This document shows, piece after piece, positions 44,940 through 53,047 of a stretch of 64,000 bases of DNA (within the stretch, counting starts at the first letter, position 1; the number at the start of each line of letters is the position of its first letter). The translations under genes were made by a program, and so were the position numbers. The notes beneath the pieces were generated by a model. The model was not told the origin of the DNA and made no database searches. It saw only the letters and a program-made list of their open reading frames with translations. Source of the stretch: Bin18 sp965242795 (GTDB lineage: Bacteria > Desulfobacterota > Binatia > Bin18); assembly GCA_965242795.1 (NCBI GenBank), contig OZ251505.1, positions 2,666,001 through 2,730,000 of the forward strand, written 5' to 3'.

Positions 44940-45562
44940 TCCGCCTTGCGATATCGGTGGAAGGCGAGACCGAGCTGGAGTTCGTCAAGTCCGTTCTTGT
45001 CGATCATCTGCGGATGAAGGAAGTCGAGACGACACCGATTGTGTTGGACCGCGGTGGCAACGTTCGGGTCGCACCGCTTGCCAAGGAGATGGTCAGATTG
45101 CGTCAGAGCTTCGACGCTGTCACTTCGCTCGTGGACTTCTACGGATTCCGTGGCAAAGGAAGCCGAACGGTCGAGGAATTGGAAAAACTGCTTGATCAGA
45201 AAGTTCGACCGAAAACTTCCGGCCCTAAATCAGTGATTCCTTACGTCCAGAAACACGAGTTCGAGGGATTGTTGTTCTCGGACGTGACGGCGTTCGAGGA
45301 TGTCGTGCGCATCTCGAACCGGAGTATCGGGCGACTCAAAAAAATTCGTTCGCAGTTTCCAACGCCCGAAGACATCAACGACAATCCTGCTACGGCACCG
45401 AGCAGGCGTATCGCAGGTGCGATACCGAACTACCGGAAGCGTTTACACGGCCCCCTGGTGGCAAAGAAAATAGGTTTGGAGAAGATTCGTGTAGAATGCC
45501 CACGATTCGACGAATGGGTAACGCGACTGGAAGCGTTGGGCGGCGGTGCCGGAAACGATTGA
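44936..45562 (+). CDS. DUF4276-like protein, Toprim-fold candidate effector
   Basis: The 208-residue protein begins at GTG with IRLAISVEGETELEFVKSVLVDHL, the glutamate-bearing first motif of DUF4276/Toprim-like proteins. A later SLVDFYGFRGKG and VQKHEFEGLLFSD supply the acidic residues expected of a metal-dependent nuclease. DUF4276 genes usually follow an AAA_21 ATPase, as here, with a four-base overlap. The family is predicted to be the effector in abortive-infection-like pairs. No catalytic proof exists in the sequence. The family assignment rests on motif memory. Confidence 0.78.
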   Translation: MIRLAISVEGETELEFVKSVLVDHLRMKEVETTPIVLDRGGNVRVAPLAKEMVRLRQSFDAVTSLVDFYGFRGKGSRTVEELEKLLDQKVRPKTSGPKSVIPYVQKHEFEGLLFSDVTAFEDVVRISNRSIGRLKKIRSQFPTPEDINDNPATAPSRRIAGAIPNYRKRLHGPLVAKKIGLEKIRVECPRFDEWVTRLEALGGGAGND

Positions 45563-45678
45563 TGGGGGAGAGGCGTAGTCTTGGATCGGCCTCGTTGCTT
45601 GGCAGGAAGAATCTCACTGGCGTTCGGTGTATGTCCCCGGGGAGACACAGAAGCACGCATCAGGTAAGAACGGACAGC

Positions 45679-47376
45679 ATGAAGAAGCGCACACTGGCAG
45701 CCGTAGCGTTGTGGATGCTATTGGGGATTGTAGGCGTAGGGTCTGCCCGAGCCCAAGATGACCACGGGAACACCCGCGAAACCGCGTCTCTATGGGATGA
45801 CTACTGGTATGAATCTGAGATCTCTCTAGGTGGAGAACTGGAACGGGAGGGCGATATTGATTATTTCCGGTTCACAATCACGGGTCCCGGAGCCTATATA
45901 GTAACTCTCGGACGTATGACTCCCTGGGGTCACAGAACCGGCTATAGAGTCCGAGTAGAAGACCAAAACGGCAGGAGTATTTCCCCTGCCGCAGCCCCTG
46001 CGCACCCGAATCCTTACGGACCCTGGGCGGTGGAATTTACCCCGTCTTTTCATGCGGCCTATCTGATGACGTCCGGAACATTTTATGTGGCGGTAATCCA
46101 AGGCGCGGACCCGGAACGGGTCCGACGCGGTGAACAATTCGAGCCAACCGGCTCGTACTCAGTTAGTCTAGAGGCTTATTCCGTCAAACCGGACGATCAC
46201 AGTGACTTTCCGTTCGCGGAATATGCCACGCGCATTCGGTTGAATAGCAGTGTGCGCGGAACCGTGCCGATCGTAAATCGCAGCTATCATATTGATGGAT
46301 CCTTAAATGACTTCGATGTGGACTTTTTCCGAATAGATGTGGATCGACCAGGGACCCTGACGGTATATACGACCGGAGAACTCGATACATTCGGATCCCT
46401 CCAAAATGGTAATTATTATAAAGATCATGGGAATAACGAACGTGACGGCCACAACTTCCAGTTTGTGGCAACGGTCCCCTATCCCCCCAACTCGAATTAC
46501 CATAGCCTCCCAGTCCCCGGGACGTATTACGTGGGCGTTTACTCTGGAGCTAACTATGCAGGCTCCTACACGCTGCACGTGGAGTTTGTTGCTGATGGCG
46601 ACCCGCCCGACCCGTCGAGTATGCGGGGATCGCTTCGGGCAACGTTGCTGAATCTCTCCCCGTGGCAAGCGTGGGTCCATCTCTACTGTCAGAAAGACCA
46701 GATACCTCGCGCGGATCTGACGATGGACCCGTGCGCCGTAACCTTGGAATGCGGGCAAATCGAAGGCACCCCGGTGACGTGGACCGTGGACATTGAGTCG
46801 AAGTCGGTCTTTTCCTACAAGTCGGGCACGGAGACTAACCTGGAAGCGGCTCTTGTGGCCGTGGACAAGACGGAGGCGGAAGCCCGCCGCCGAACCACGT
46901 GCGAGGTGTTCAGCCCCGACCCGTTGGAAGTTCGGGCCTTCACGCGGATTGCGGGGGAACTGGTTTCCGTCGCGGACGAACCGATCCTGCTGGATCAAGC
47001 CGCCCCTCAGCGGATAGCCACCTTGATCGATCTGTCCCCGCCGCAATCTTGGGTGCATCTCTACTGCCGGAAAGACCGACCCGCCCCGGACGCGGCCCCG
47101 GCGGACCCGTGCGCCGTCAACGTAGAATGCAGGCAGGAGGCAGGCGATCCGGTTTCATGGACCGTGGACGTTGCTCCGAAAACCATCTTTTCGTATTGGC
47201 CGGGCAAAACGACGCCGGAGGGGACGTCCGACAACTTGCAAGCGGTCCTGATGAACGAAGGAAAGACGGCAGAAGAAGCCCGGCGCCGCACTACGTGCGA
47301 AGTGTCCAGCCCCGACCCGGTAGCCGTTCGGGGCTATACCCGGCTCGGCGAGGGAATCATCCCGGTGAAAAACTGA
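45679..47376 (+). CDS. Large secreted protein: PPC-like domains plus two copies of the four-cysteine domain
   Basis: The 565-residue protein has a signal peptide (about 1-25, ending ARAQ). Two PPC-like beta domains follow, each opening with DDH and an acidic DxDxF(R) motif (EGDIDYFRFTI near 55, FDVDFFRID near 215) and the first closing before residue 170. From about 318 and 447 come two copies of the unrecognised domain (NLSPWQAWVH ... RRRTTCEV; DLSPPQSWVH ... RRRTTCEV). The first 900 bases are clearly lower in GC than the rest, which suggests a composite origin. Likely extracellular, perhaps surface-binding. No enzyme motif was seen. Confidence 0.78.
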   Translation: MKKRTLAAVALWMLLGIVGVGSARAQDDHGNTRETASLWDDYWYESEISLGGELEREGDIDYFRFTITGPGAYIVTLGRMTPWGHRTGYRVRVEDQNGRSISPAAAPAHPNPYGPWAVEFTPSFHAAYLMTSGTFYVAVIQGADPERVRRGEQFEPTGSYSVSLEAYSVKPDDHSDFPFAEYATRIRLNSSVRGTVPIVNRSYHIDGSLNDFDVDFFRIDVDRPGTLTVYTTGELDTFGSLQNGNYYKDHGNNERDGHNFQFVATVPYPPNSNYHSLPVPGTYYVGVYSGANYAGSYTLHVEFVADGDPPDPSSMRGSLRATLLNLSPWQAWVHLYCQKDQIPRADLTMDPCAVTLECGQIEGTPVTWTVDIESKSVFSYKSGTETNLEAALVAVDKTEAEARRRTTCEVFSPDPLEVRAFTRIAGELVSVADEPILLDQAAPQRIATLIDLSPPQSWVHLYCRKDRPAPDAAPADPCAVNVECRQEAGDPVSWTVDVAPKTIFSYWPGKTTPEGTSDNLQAVLMNEGKTAEEARRRTTCEVSSPDPVAVRGYTRLGEGIIPVKN

Positions 47377-47829
47377 GCGGGCCAAGCTACGGTCGGAGCC
47401 GTAACTTAAGAACTCATGCGTCATTTCCCCGTCCGAGCCGGGGACAGGCTCTGCGCAAGCAGGAATCCAGCGGAGACCATTTTCCTCACCGGGCAATCCC
47501 AGCTAGGGCGGGGGCATTTCATACAAGAGGATCCCACGTCCGTTGCGACACCCTTCATAAAGTTCAGGGACCGATCTCAACGGGCTGGACTCTGAGCTTG
47601 CGGTGCCTTGAGCGTGTCGAAAGGTCGAAGAGTCTAAGGGGCGGGGTGCGAAGGCGGAGGTGACATCGGGGTTCGTTTCGACAAGCTCAACGAACTTAGG
47701 GACAGGAAGGTCTCCGAGTGTGTCGAAAGATCGAAGATCGTGTTGTCTGTCATTCCTCTTGCGAGAATCCTCACGCACATAGTCGATAATTGACGCCTCC
47801 GGGGGCGTGCCGTATTGCTGGCGCCAACC
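47377..47829. repeat. Gene-free stretch with a family B repeat copy
   Basis: No gene is supported here. From about 47592 to 47746 it holds a second copy of the element at 22224, including CTTGCGGTGCCTTGAGCG, the exact 25-base hairpin at 47671-47695 and a closing GTGTCGAAAGATCGAAG. A third repeat type (CAAGCAGGAATCCAGCG, about 47456) also appears. The typA promoter must lie near the 3' end. Confidence 0.65.
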
Positions 47830-49722
47830 ATGCCGTACGGAAACGACCTGCCACTCCCGAACGCGGTGCCCGATGCGGCGGACGGGCGCCGCGGCGACAT
47901 TCGCAACGTGGCGATCATCGCGCACGTCGATCACGGCAAGACGACGCTGGTCGATGCGCTGCTCCGGCAGAGCGGCACGTTCCGCGACAATGCGCCGGTG
48001 GTCGAGCGGGTGATGGACTCGTTCGCGCTGGAACGCGAACGCGGGATCACCATCCTGGCCAAGAACGCGTCGCTGTTCCATCGCGGGGTCAAGATCAATT
48101 TCGTGGATACGCCCGGACACGCCGATTTCGGCGGCGAGGTCGAACGCGCGCTGGCGATGGTCGACGGCGTCATGCTGCTGGTGGACGCCTCGGAAGGGCC
48201 GCTGCCGCAGACGCGCTTCGTGCTCCAGAAAGCCCTGGAAGCCGGGCTGCCGCCCCTCGTGTGCATCAACAAGATCGACCGGCGCGACGCGCGGCCCGCC
48301 CAGGTGCTGGACGAAATCTACGACCTGTTCATCGAGTTGGACGCCTCCGAGGAGCAGATCGAGTTTCCGGTGGTGTACACGAACGCGCGTGCTGGGATCG
48401 CCACGCGCGCGTTGGAGACGCCCGGCACGAATCTGGAGCCGCTGTTCGCGTCGATCGTGTCCGCGCTGCCGGGGCCGCGGCACGCCCCGGACGGGCCGGT
48501 GCAGTTTCAGGTCACGAATCTGGAGTACGACGCCTACGTGGGCCGGCTGGCCATCGGCCGGTTGCTGCGGGGCGAGTTGCGCGGCGCCGAGACGTACACG
48601 CTGTGCCGCGCGGACGGGTCGCACGTGCCGTGCAAGGTGGCGCAGGTGTTCGGCTGGCGCGGGCTGGAACGGCAGGCGGTCGCCTCCGCGTTCGCGGGCG
48701 ACATCGTGGCCGTGGCCGGCATCGAGGACGTGCAGATCGGCGAGACCATCGCCGACCGCGAACGGCCGACCGCACTGCCCCTGCTGCGCATCGACGAGCC
48801 GACCTTGGAGATGGTCTTCAGTGCGAACGGCGCGCCGTGGGCGGGGCGCGACGGGCGCTACGTGACGTCGCGCCGGCTCCGCGAGCGGCTGCTGGCCGAG
48901 GGGCGCAGGAACGTCAGCTTGCGCGTGGAGGAGACCGACGCCGCGGACGCCTTTCGGGTGATGGGCCGCGGGGAACTGCAACTCGCGGTGCTGATCGAAA
49001 CCATGCGCCGCGAAGGTTACGAACTCCAGGTGTCCAAACCGTCGGTGATCGTGAAGGAGACGAACGGCCGGGTGCAAGAGCCGATGGAGCAGGTCGTCAT
49101 CGACGTGCAGGAAGACTACGTGGGCCGGCTGACCCGGCTGCTGGCCCCGCGGCGGGGCGTGCTGACGCACATGGAGACGCCCGACGCCGGCCGCGTGCGG
49201 GTCGCGTTTTCGGTGCCGTCGCGCGGGTTGATCGGCTTCCGGTCGCAATTTCTGACCGAGACGCGCGGCACGGGCAGCATCACCGCGGTCTTCGACGGCT
49301 ATGCCGATTGGCAAGGCGCGATCCAGCACCGCACGACGGGCGCCCTGGTCGCGGACCGCGCAGGGCCGGCCACGCCGTACGCCCTGTTCCATTTGCAGGA
49401 GCGCGGCGTGCTGTTCGTGCCCGCGGGCACGCCCGTGTACGAAGGGATGGTGGTGGGAGAACACGCGCGCAGCAGCGACTTGGACGTGAACGTGTGCCGC
49501 GAGAAGAAGCTGACCAACATCCGGGCGGCCGGCCGCGACGAGGCGGTCCGGCTGGTTCCCCATACCGCGCTGGACCTGGAAGACGCACTGGACTGGATCG
49601 CGGACGACGAACTGGTCGAGGTGACGCCGCATGCGGTGCGTGTCCGCAAGCAGGTGCTGGCCCGCAATCTGCGACCCAAACGCCGCGATTCGGGCCGGCC
49701 CGCGGCGACCGTGGGGACGTGA
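47830..49722 (+). CDS. typA: Translational GTPase TypA/BipA
   Basis: TypA is a ribosome-binding GTPase linked to stress, cold and ribosome assembly. The 630-residue product starts at ATG 47830, five codons after an in-frame TTG. The G domain has IIAHVDHGKTTL, FVDTPGHADFGGEVER and CINKIDRRDARP. EF-Tu domain II, an EF-G-like domain and the C-terminal TypA signature (SRGLIGFRSQFLTETRGTG) follow. A lead of about 20 residues before the G domain is longer than in E. coli. It is followed by the oxidase gene after four bases. Confidence 0.95.
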   Translation: MPYGNDLPLPNAVPDAADGRRGDIRNVAIIAHVDHGKTTLVDALLRQSGTFRDNAPVVERVMDSFALERERGITILAKNASLFHRGVKINFVDTPGHADFGGEVERALAMVDGVMLLVDASEGPLPQTRFVLQKALEAGLPPLVCINKIDRRDARPAQVLDEIYDLFIELDASEEQIEFPVVYTNARAGIATRALETPGTNLEPLFASIVSALPGPRHAPDGPVQFQVTNLEYDAYVGRLAIGRLLRGELRGAETYTLCRADGSHVPCKVAQVFGWRGLERQAVASAFAGDIVAVAGIEDVQIGETIADRERPTALPLLRIDEPTLEMVFSANGAPWAGRDGRYVTSRRLRERLLAEGRRNVSLRVEETDAADAFRVMGRGELQLAVLIETMRREGYELQVSKPSVIVKETNGRVQEPMEQVVIDVQEDYVGRLTRLLAPRRGVLTHMETPDAGRVRVAFSVPSRGLIGFRSQFLTETRGTGSITAVFDGYADWQGAIQHRTTGALVADRAGPATPYALFHLQERGVLFVPAGTPVYEGMVVGEHARSSDLDVNVCREKKLTNIRAAGRDEAVRLVPHTALDLEDALDWIADDELVEVTPHAVRVRKQVLARNLRPKRRDSGRPAATVGT

Positions 49723-49726
49723 CCGC

Positions 49727-51085
49727 ATGGCACTCGAAACGGATCTGACGAGGCTGCTGTCCGCGGAGCAGGTGTCGTGCAGAGCGGCCGACCTGGAGGC
49801 CGCGGCGCGGGACGAATCGGCCTGTCCGCCGCATCCGCCCGACGTGGTGGTTTGGCCGCAAACGACCGAAGACGTGCGCCACGTCGTCGATTATGCGGTT
49901 GCGCACAGGGTGGCGGTGACCGCCCGCGGCGCGGGATCGAGCCTGGAGGGCAATCCGATTCCGGTCCGCGGCGGCATCGTGCTCGACCTGTCGCGCATGA
50001 ACCGGGTGCTCGCGGTCCACGCCGACGACTTGCAGGTCACGGTGCAGCCCGGGGTGGTGTACGACGACCTGAACGCCCATCTCGCCGCGCACGGCGTCTT
50101 CTTTCCGCCGTCGCCCGGCGGCAGTTCGGACGTGGCGACCATCGGCGGCATGGCGGCCAACAACGCCAGCGGCATCTATTCGGTCAAATACGGCGGCACG
50201 CGCGATCACGTCAAAGCCGCGACCGTGGTGACCGGCGCCGGCCGGGTGCTGCATCTCGGCACGCGCAGCCGGAAGACGTCGTCCGGCTATCACCTCCTCG
50301 GACTGCTGGTCGGTTCGGAAGGCACGTTGGCGGTCGCCACGGAGTTGACGCTGTCACTCGTCGGGCTGCCCCAGAGTCGCCGACAAGGTGCGTTCGCGTT
50401 TCCGTCCGAGGCCGAGGCGGCCACGGCGATCGCGGCCATGATGCGCTACGGTTTGGATTTGGCCGCGGTCGAATTTCTCGACCGGCGCACAGTGGCGGCA
50501 CTCAACCGCTTTCGGGACTTCGGCCTGCGCGAGCAGCCGTCGTTATTCCTCGAAGCGCATGGCTCCGACAGTCTCGTCGGTGAGGTCTTCGCCGCGGCCC
50601 GCGACCTGTGCGCCGAACATCGGGGGCAAGAGATCACGCTGCCCGGCGGGCGTAATCCGTGGGAGATTCGCCATTACACCACGCGTGCCATTCAGGCCAG
50701 GAATCCGCACGCCAAGACCATCCGCACCGACGTGGGGTTTCCCATCTCGAAGCTGCCCGAGGTCGTGGACGCCTGCTACGCGATTGCCGCGCGGCACGGC
50801 GTCGCACTGCACACCTTCGGGCACGCCGGGTTGGGCATTCTGCACGCCCTGCTGCGCGAAGACCCGGCCGATACCGCACGCTGGGCGCAGGCGAACCGGG
50901 CCAAGGACGAGATGGTAGCCGCGGTGCTGTCGTTGGGCGGCACCGCGTCGGGCGAGCACGGCATCGGCCTGGGCAGCCGCAAATACGTGGCGCAGGAGCA
51001 CGGGGACGCGCTCGCCCTGATGCAGCAGATCAAACAGGTCTTCGACCCCGCGGGTATTCTGAACCCGGGCAAGATCTGGCCGTGA
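49727..51085 (+). CDS. FAD-linked oxidase, D-lactate/glycolate dehydrogenase type (GlcD-like)
   Basis: The 452-residue flavoprotein of the vanillyl-alcohol-oxidase fold oxidises a 2-hydroxyacid. The FAD domain is clear: VTARGAGSSLEGNPIPVRGGIVLDLSRMN (about 65-93) and PPSPGGSSDVATIGGMAANNASG (about 125-147). The C-terminal FAD-oxidase domain shows THFGHAGLGILH (H-x-GH, with HTFGHAGL here) and SGEHGIG, marks of D-2-hydroxyacid dehydrogenases. It begins five bases after typA. No Fe-S partner (GlcF) is adjacent, so the electron acceptor is unknown. Confidence 0.9.
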   Translation: MALETDLTRLLSAEQVSCRAADLEAAARDESACPPHPPDVVVWPQTTEDVRHVVDYAVAHRVAVTARGAGSSLEGNPIPVRGGIVLDLSRMNRVLAVHADDLQVTVQPGVVYDDLNAHLAAHGVFFPPSPGGSSDVATIGGMAANNASGIYSVKYGGTRDHVKAATVVTGAGRVLHLGTRSRKTSSGYHLLGLLVGSEGTLAVATELTLSLVGLPQSRRQGAFAFPSEAEAATAIAAMMRYGLDLAAVEFLDRRTVAALNRFRDFGLREQPSLFLEAHGSDSLVGEVFAAARDLCAEHRGQEITLPGGRNPWEIRHYTTRAIQARNPHAKTIRTDVGFPISKLPEVVDACYAIAARHGVALHTFGHAGLGILHALLREDPADTARWAQANRAKDEMVAAVLSLGGTASGEHGIGLGSRKYVAQEHGDALALMQQIKQVFDPAGILNPGKIWP

Positions 51086-51408
51086 ACAGCGCAAGCTCAG
51101 GGACCGCAGGCTCAAGGACCTCCCCCCTAAGTTCGTTGAGCTTGTCGAAACGAACCCCGAGATCATCTCAGCCTTCGCACCCCACCCCCGGCCCTTTGAC
51201 CATGACGATACTCTTGTATGGAATTCCCCTTCATTTCTATGCGGATGGGGAGACCGTCCCCTTCCGGGGGAGGGTTAGAGCCCGCCCCGGACATGATCCG
51301 GGGGAGAGGGATCCGACCGCCCTTCGGCGTGGTTCGACCATTTGACCTTTCGGCACCCTTCGACAAGCTCAGGGTCCGGTTGTCGTTGCGCCCCTTTGTG
51401 GAGAAAGG
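51086..51408. repeat. Gene-free stretch with inverted family B copy and other repeats
   Basis: An inverted family B copy (about 51089-51175) contains the exact 25-base hairpin at 51131-51155. A CCGGACATGATCCGG palindrome lies at about 51288-51302, matching 9064-9078. A further TTCGACAAGCTCAGGG unit is at about 51360-51375. No gene is supported. The stretch lies between convergent genes, so it probably holds their terminators. Confidence 0.65.
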
Positions 51409-52455
51409 TCAGTGCCCGCCTTGGACGTGATCCGGCGAAGACGGCGCGGTCACATCGTCGCCCGCGCGGCGTAGGTCGCGGAGACTAACGCCGGCGAGCG
51501 GCAGGGCGACGACACCTTGCGCGATCAAGGTGAAGAACTGCACGGCGTTCAGTACCAAGCCATACGCCAAGCCGTCCGCCTCGCTCACGCCGTAGATGCC
51601 CAGCGCAAGCTGGCAGGCGTATTGGTACGGCCCGATCATACCGGGCAGATTGGGCAGCGCGGTCCCGAAGCTGATGAAGATGAAGATCACGACCGCGGCG
51701 CTGAACGGGGCGTCCAGCGCGAACGCGCGGACCATGACGTAGCTCGACAGGATGGGCAGGAACCACACGGCGAGTGACACTCCGAAGACGCCCAGCAGCA
51801 AGCCCGGATTCGGCAGAATGCGCATCCCGTCGACGACCGAGGCCAACACGGCCTTGGCGCGGCCGGCGAAGCGGGCCGGCAGCCGGTTCAGCAACACGCG
51901 ATCGACGAACGCCTCGCCTTTCCACCAGAACGCGACCACGACCGACACGAACACCCCGGCGATACCCGCGGGGACCAGCGCCCCGCGGCGCACCCAGACC
52001 GGCAGGCTGTCGATCAGCACCAGACCCAGCAGCAGGTAGAAGACGATGCAGATCGAATCCATCATCTTCTCCACCACCAGATTGCCGACCACGTTGGAGA
52101 ACGAGACCGACGCCCGGCGCGACAACAACCAAGGCCGCACGACCTCGCCGAGCCGCACGGGCAGTAGATTGATGGCCATGTAGGCGACCGACGTCACCAC
52201 CCACAGCCGGCCGACCGGCACCCGGGCGAGCGGACGCAGTTCGAGTTGCCAGCGGACGGCACGCAGCACCATGATGAGCAGGCTGACGCCGACGGCAACG
52301 GCCAGCCAGCCGCCGTGCAGCCGCCCCAGCGCAGCGGTCAGTTCGTCCAACTCGACGTTGCGGAAGGCCAGATACAGAAAGCCGCCGCTCACCAGCAGGC
52401 TGAGGACAAGGCGCGGCAGCCCGCGGCCCGGGCGCGCTGCTTGCGGTGAGGTCAT
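51409..52455 (-). CDS. Flippase-like integral membrane protein (UPF0104 / LPG synthase TM region family)
   Basis: The 348-residue protein has about eight hydrophobic helices, for example LVLSLLVSGGFLYLAF, WLAVAVGVSLLIMVLRA, ALVPAGIAGVFVSVVVAFWW, and a later FSAAVVIFIFISFG. Conserved polar motifs YMAINLLPVRLGEVVRP and LPNLPGMIGPYQYA fit the AglD2/MprF-TM flippase-like family (COG0392). Members are thought to move or modify lipids; a specific role is not known. Strong AAGGAG site before ATG. It is convergent with the oxidase gene. Confidence 0.88.
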   Translation of the reverse strand: MTSPQAARPGRGLPRLVLSLLVSGGFLYLAFRNVELDELTAALGRLHGGWLAVAVGVSLLIMVLRAVRWQLELRPLARVPVGRLWVVTSVAYMAINLLPVRLGEVVRPWLLSRRASVSFSNVVGNLVVEKMMDSICIVFYLLLGLVLIDSLPVWVRRGALVPAGIAGVFVSVVVAFWWKGEAFVDRVLLNRLPARFAGRAKAVLASVVDGMRILPNPGLLLGVFGVSLAVWFLPILSSYVMVRAFALDAPFSAAVVIFIFISFGTALPNLPGMIGPYQYACQLALGIYGVSEADGLAYGLVLNAVQFFTLIAQGVVALPLAGVSLRDLRRAGDDVTAPSSPDHVQGGH

Positions 52456-52584
52456 GCAGGCTCCTTATTCATGTTGGTCGTGTTGTGGACCTGTGTTCCG
52501 TGGGGATTTCTGCATACCACGCCGGACCGCAGCGGTCAGTGTCTCGGTTTGAAATTTCCGGCCTGATTCGGCGTTGCGATCCGA

Positions 52585-52768
52585 ACCCTCACCCTGGCCC
52601 TCTCCCAGAGGGAGAGGGGACAGAACATCATCCTCCACCCTTCGGCATGGTTCGACCCTTCAACAGGCTCGGAGACCGCCGGCTCACCGGCCAAGCTCAA
52701 GGCAGGTTCAAAAAGAGGAGCGTTCCTTTTTATCTCCTCTCCCTCTGGGAGAGGGCTAGGGTGAGGGT
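52585..52768. repeat. Inverted-repeat element, family D
   Basis: Arms 52585-52620 and 52735-52768 are reverse complements (ACCCTCACCCT plus GGCCCTCTCCC ... GGGAGAGGGCTAGGGTGAGGGT with small changes), around about 115 bases of mixed repeats. Each arm is also a palindrome. This resembles a non-autonomous miniature element. No open frame was seen. Confidence 0.7.
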
Positions 52769-52875
52769 AACCGGGGTGGGTTGACGCATGGACGGAGCTA
52801 CGCCGCTTGGTCCACCAGGGGCAACGATATCTCGGTTCGGACTTGGTGAGCAGATTAGGAGGGAGTCGGCCCTCT

Positions 52876-52905
52876 CCCCGACCCCCCTCTAGAGGGGGGT
52901 CGGGG
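52876..52905. repeat. Perfect 30-base palindrome upstream of fhs
   Basis: CCCCGACCCCCCTCT is followed at once by its exact reverse complement, ending at 52905. There is no loop and no T-run, so a terminator is unlikely. It is the same type as the segment inside tyrA. The surrounding gap (52456-53047) carries no gene and is largely repeats. Confidence 0.8.
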
Positions 52906-53047
52906 ATTAAGGAGGGAACTCTTCTTCCCGATATCTCGCCCTGCGCGATAGGCGCCCCGCGCGATTTTGTGTACACTCGCTCCCCCACACTACTCGCCGG
53001 CCTCGCCCGACGTATCGAAGGTCAGTACGGGAAAGGGAGCACGATCC

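Noticed and set aside
52876..52905. Rho-independent terminator
   Set aside because: It is a perfect palindrome with no loop and no T-run, inside a repeat-rich gap upstream of a gene.
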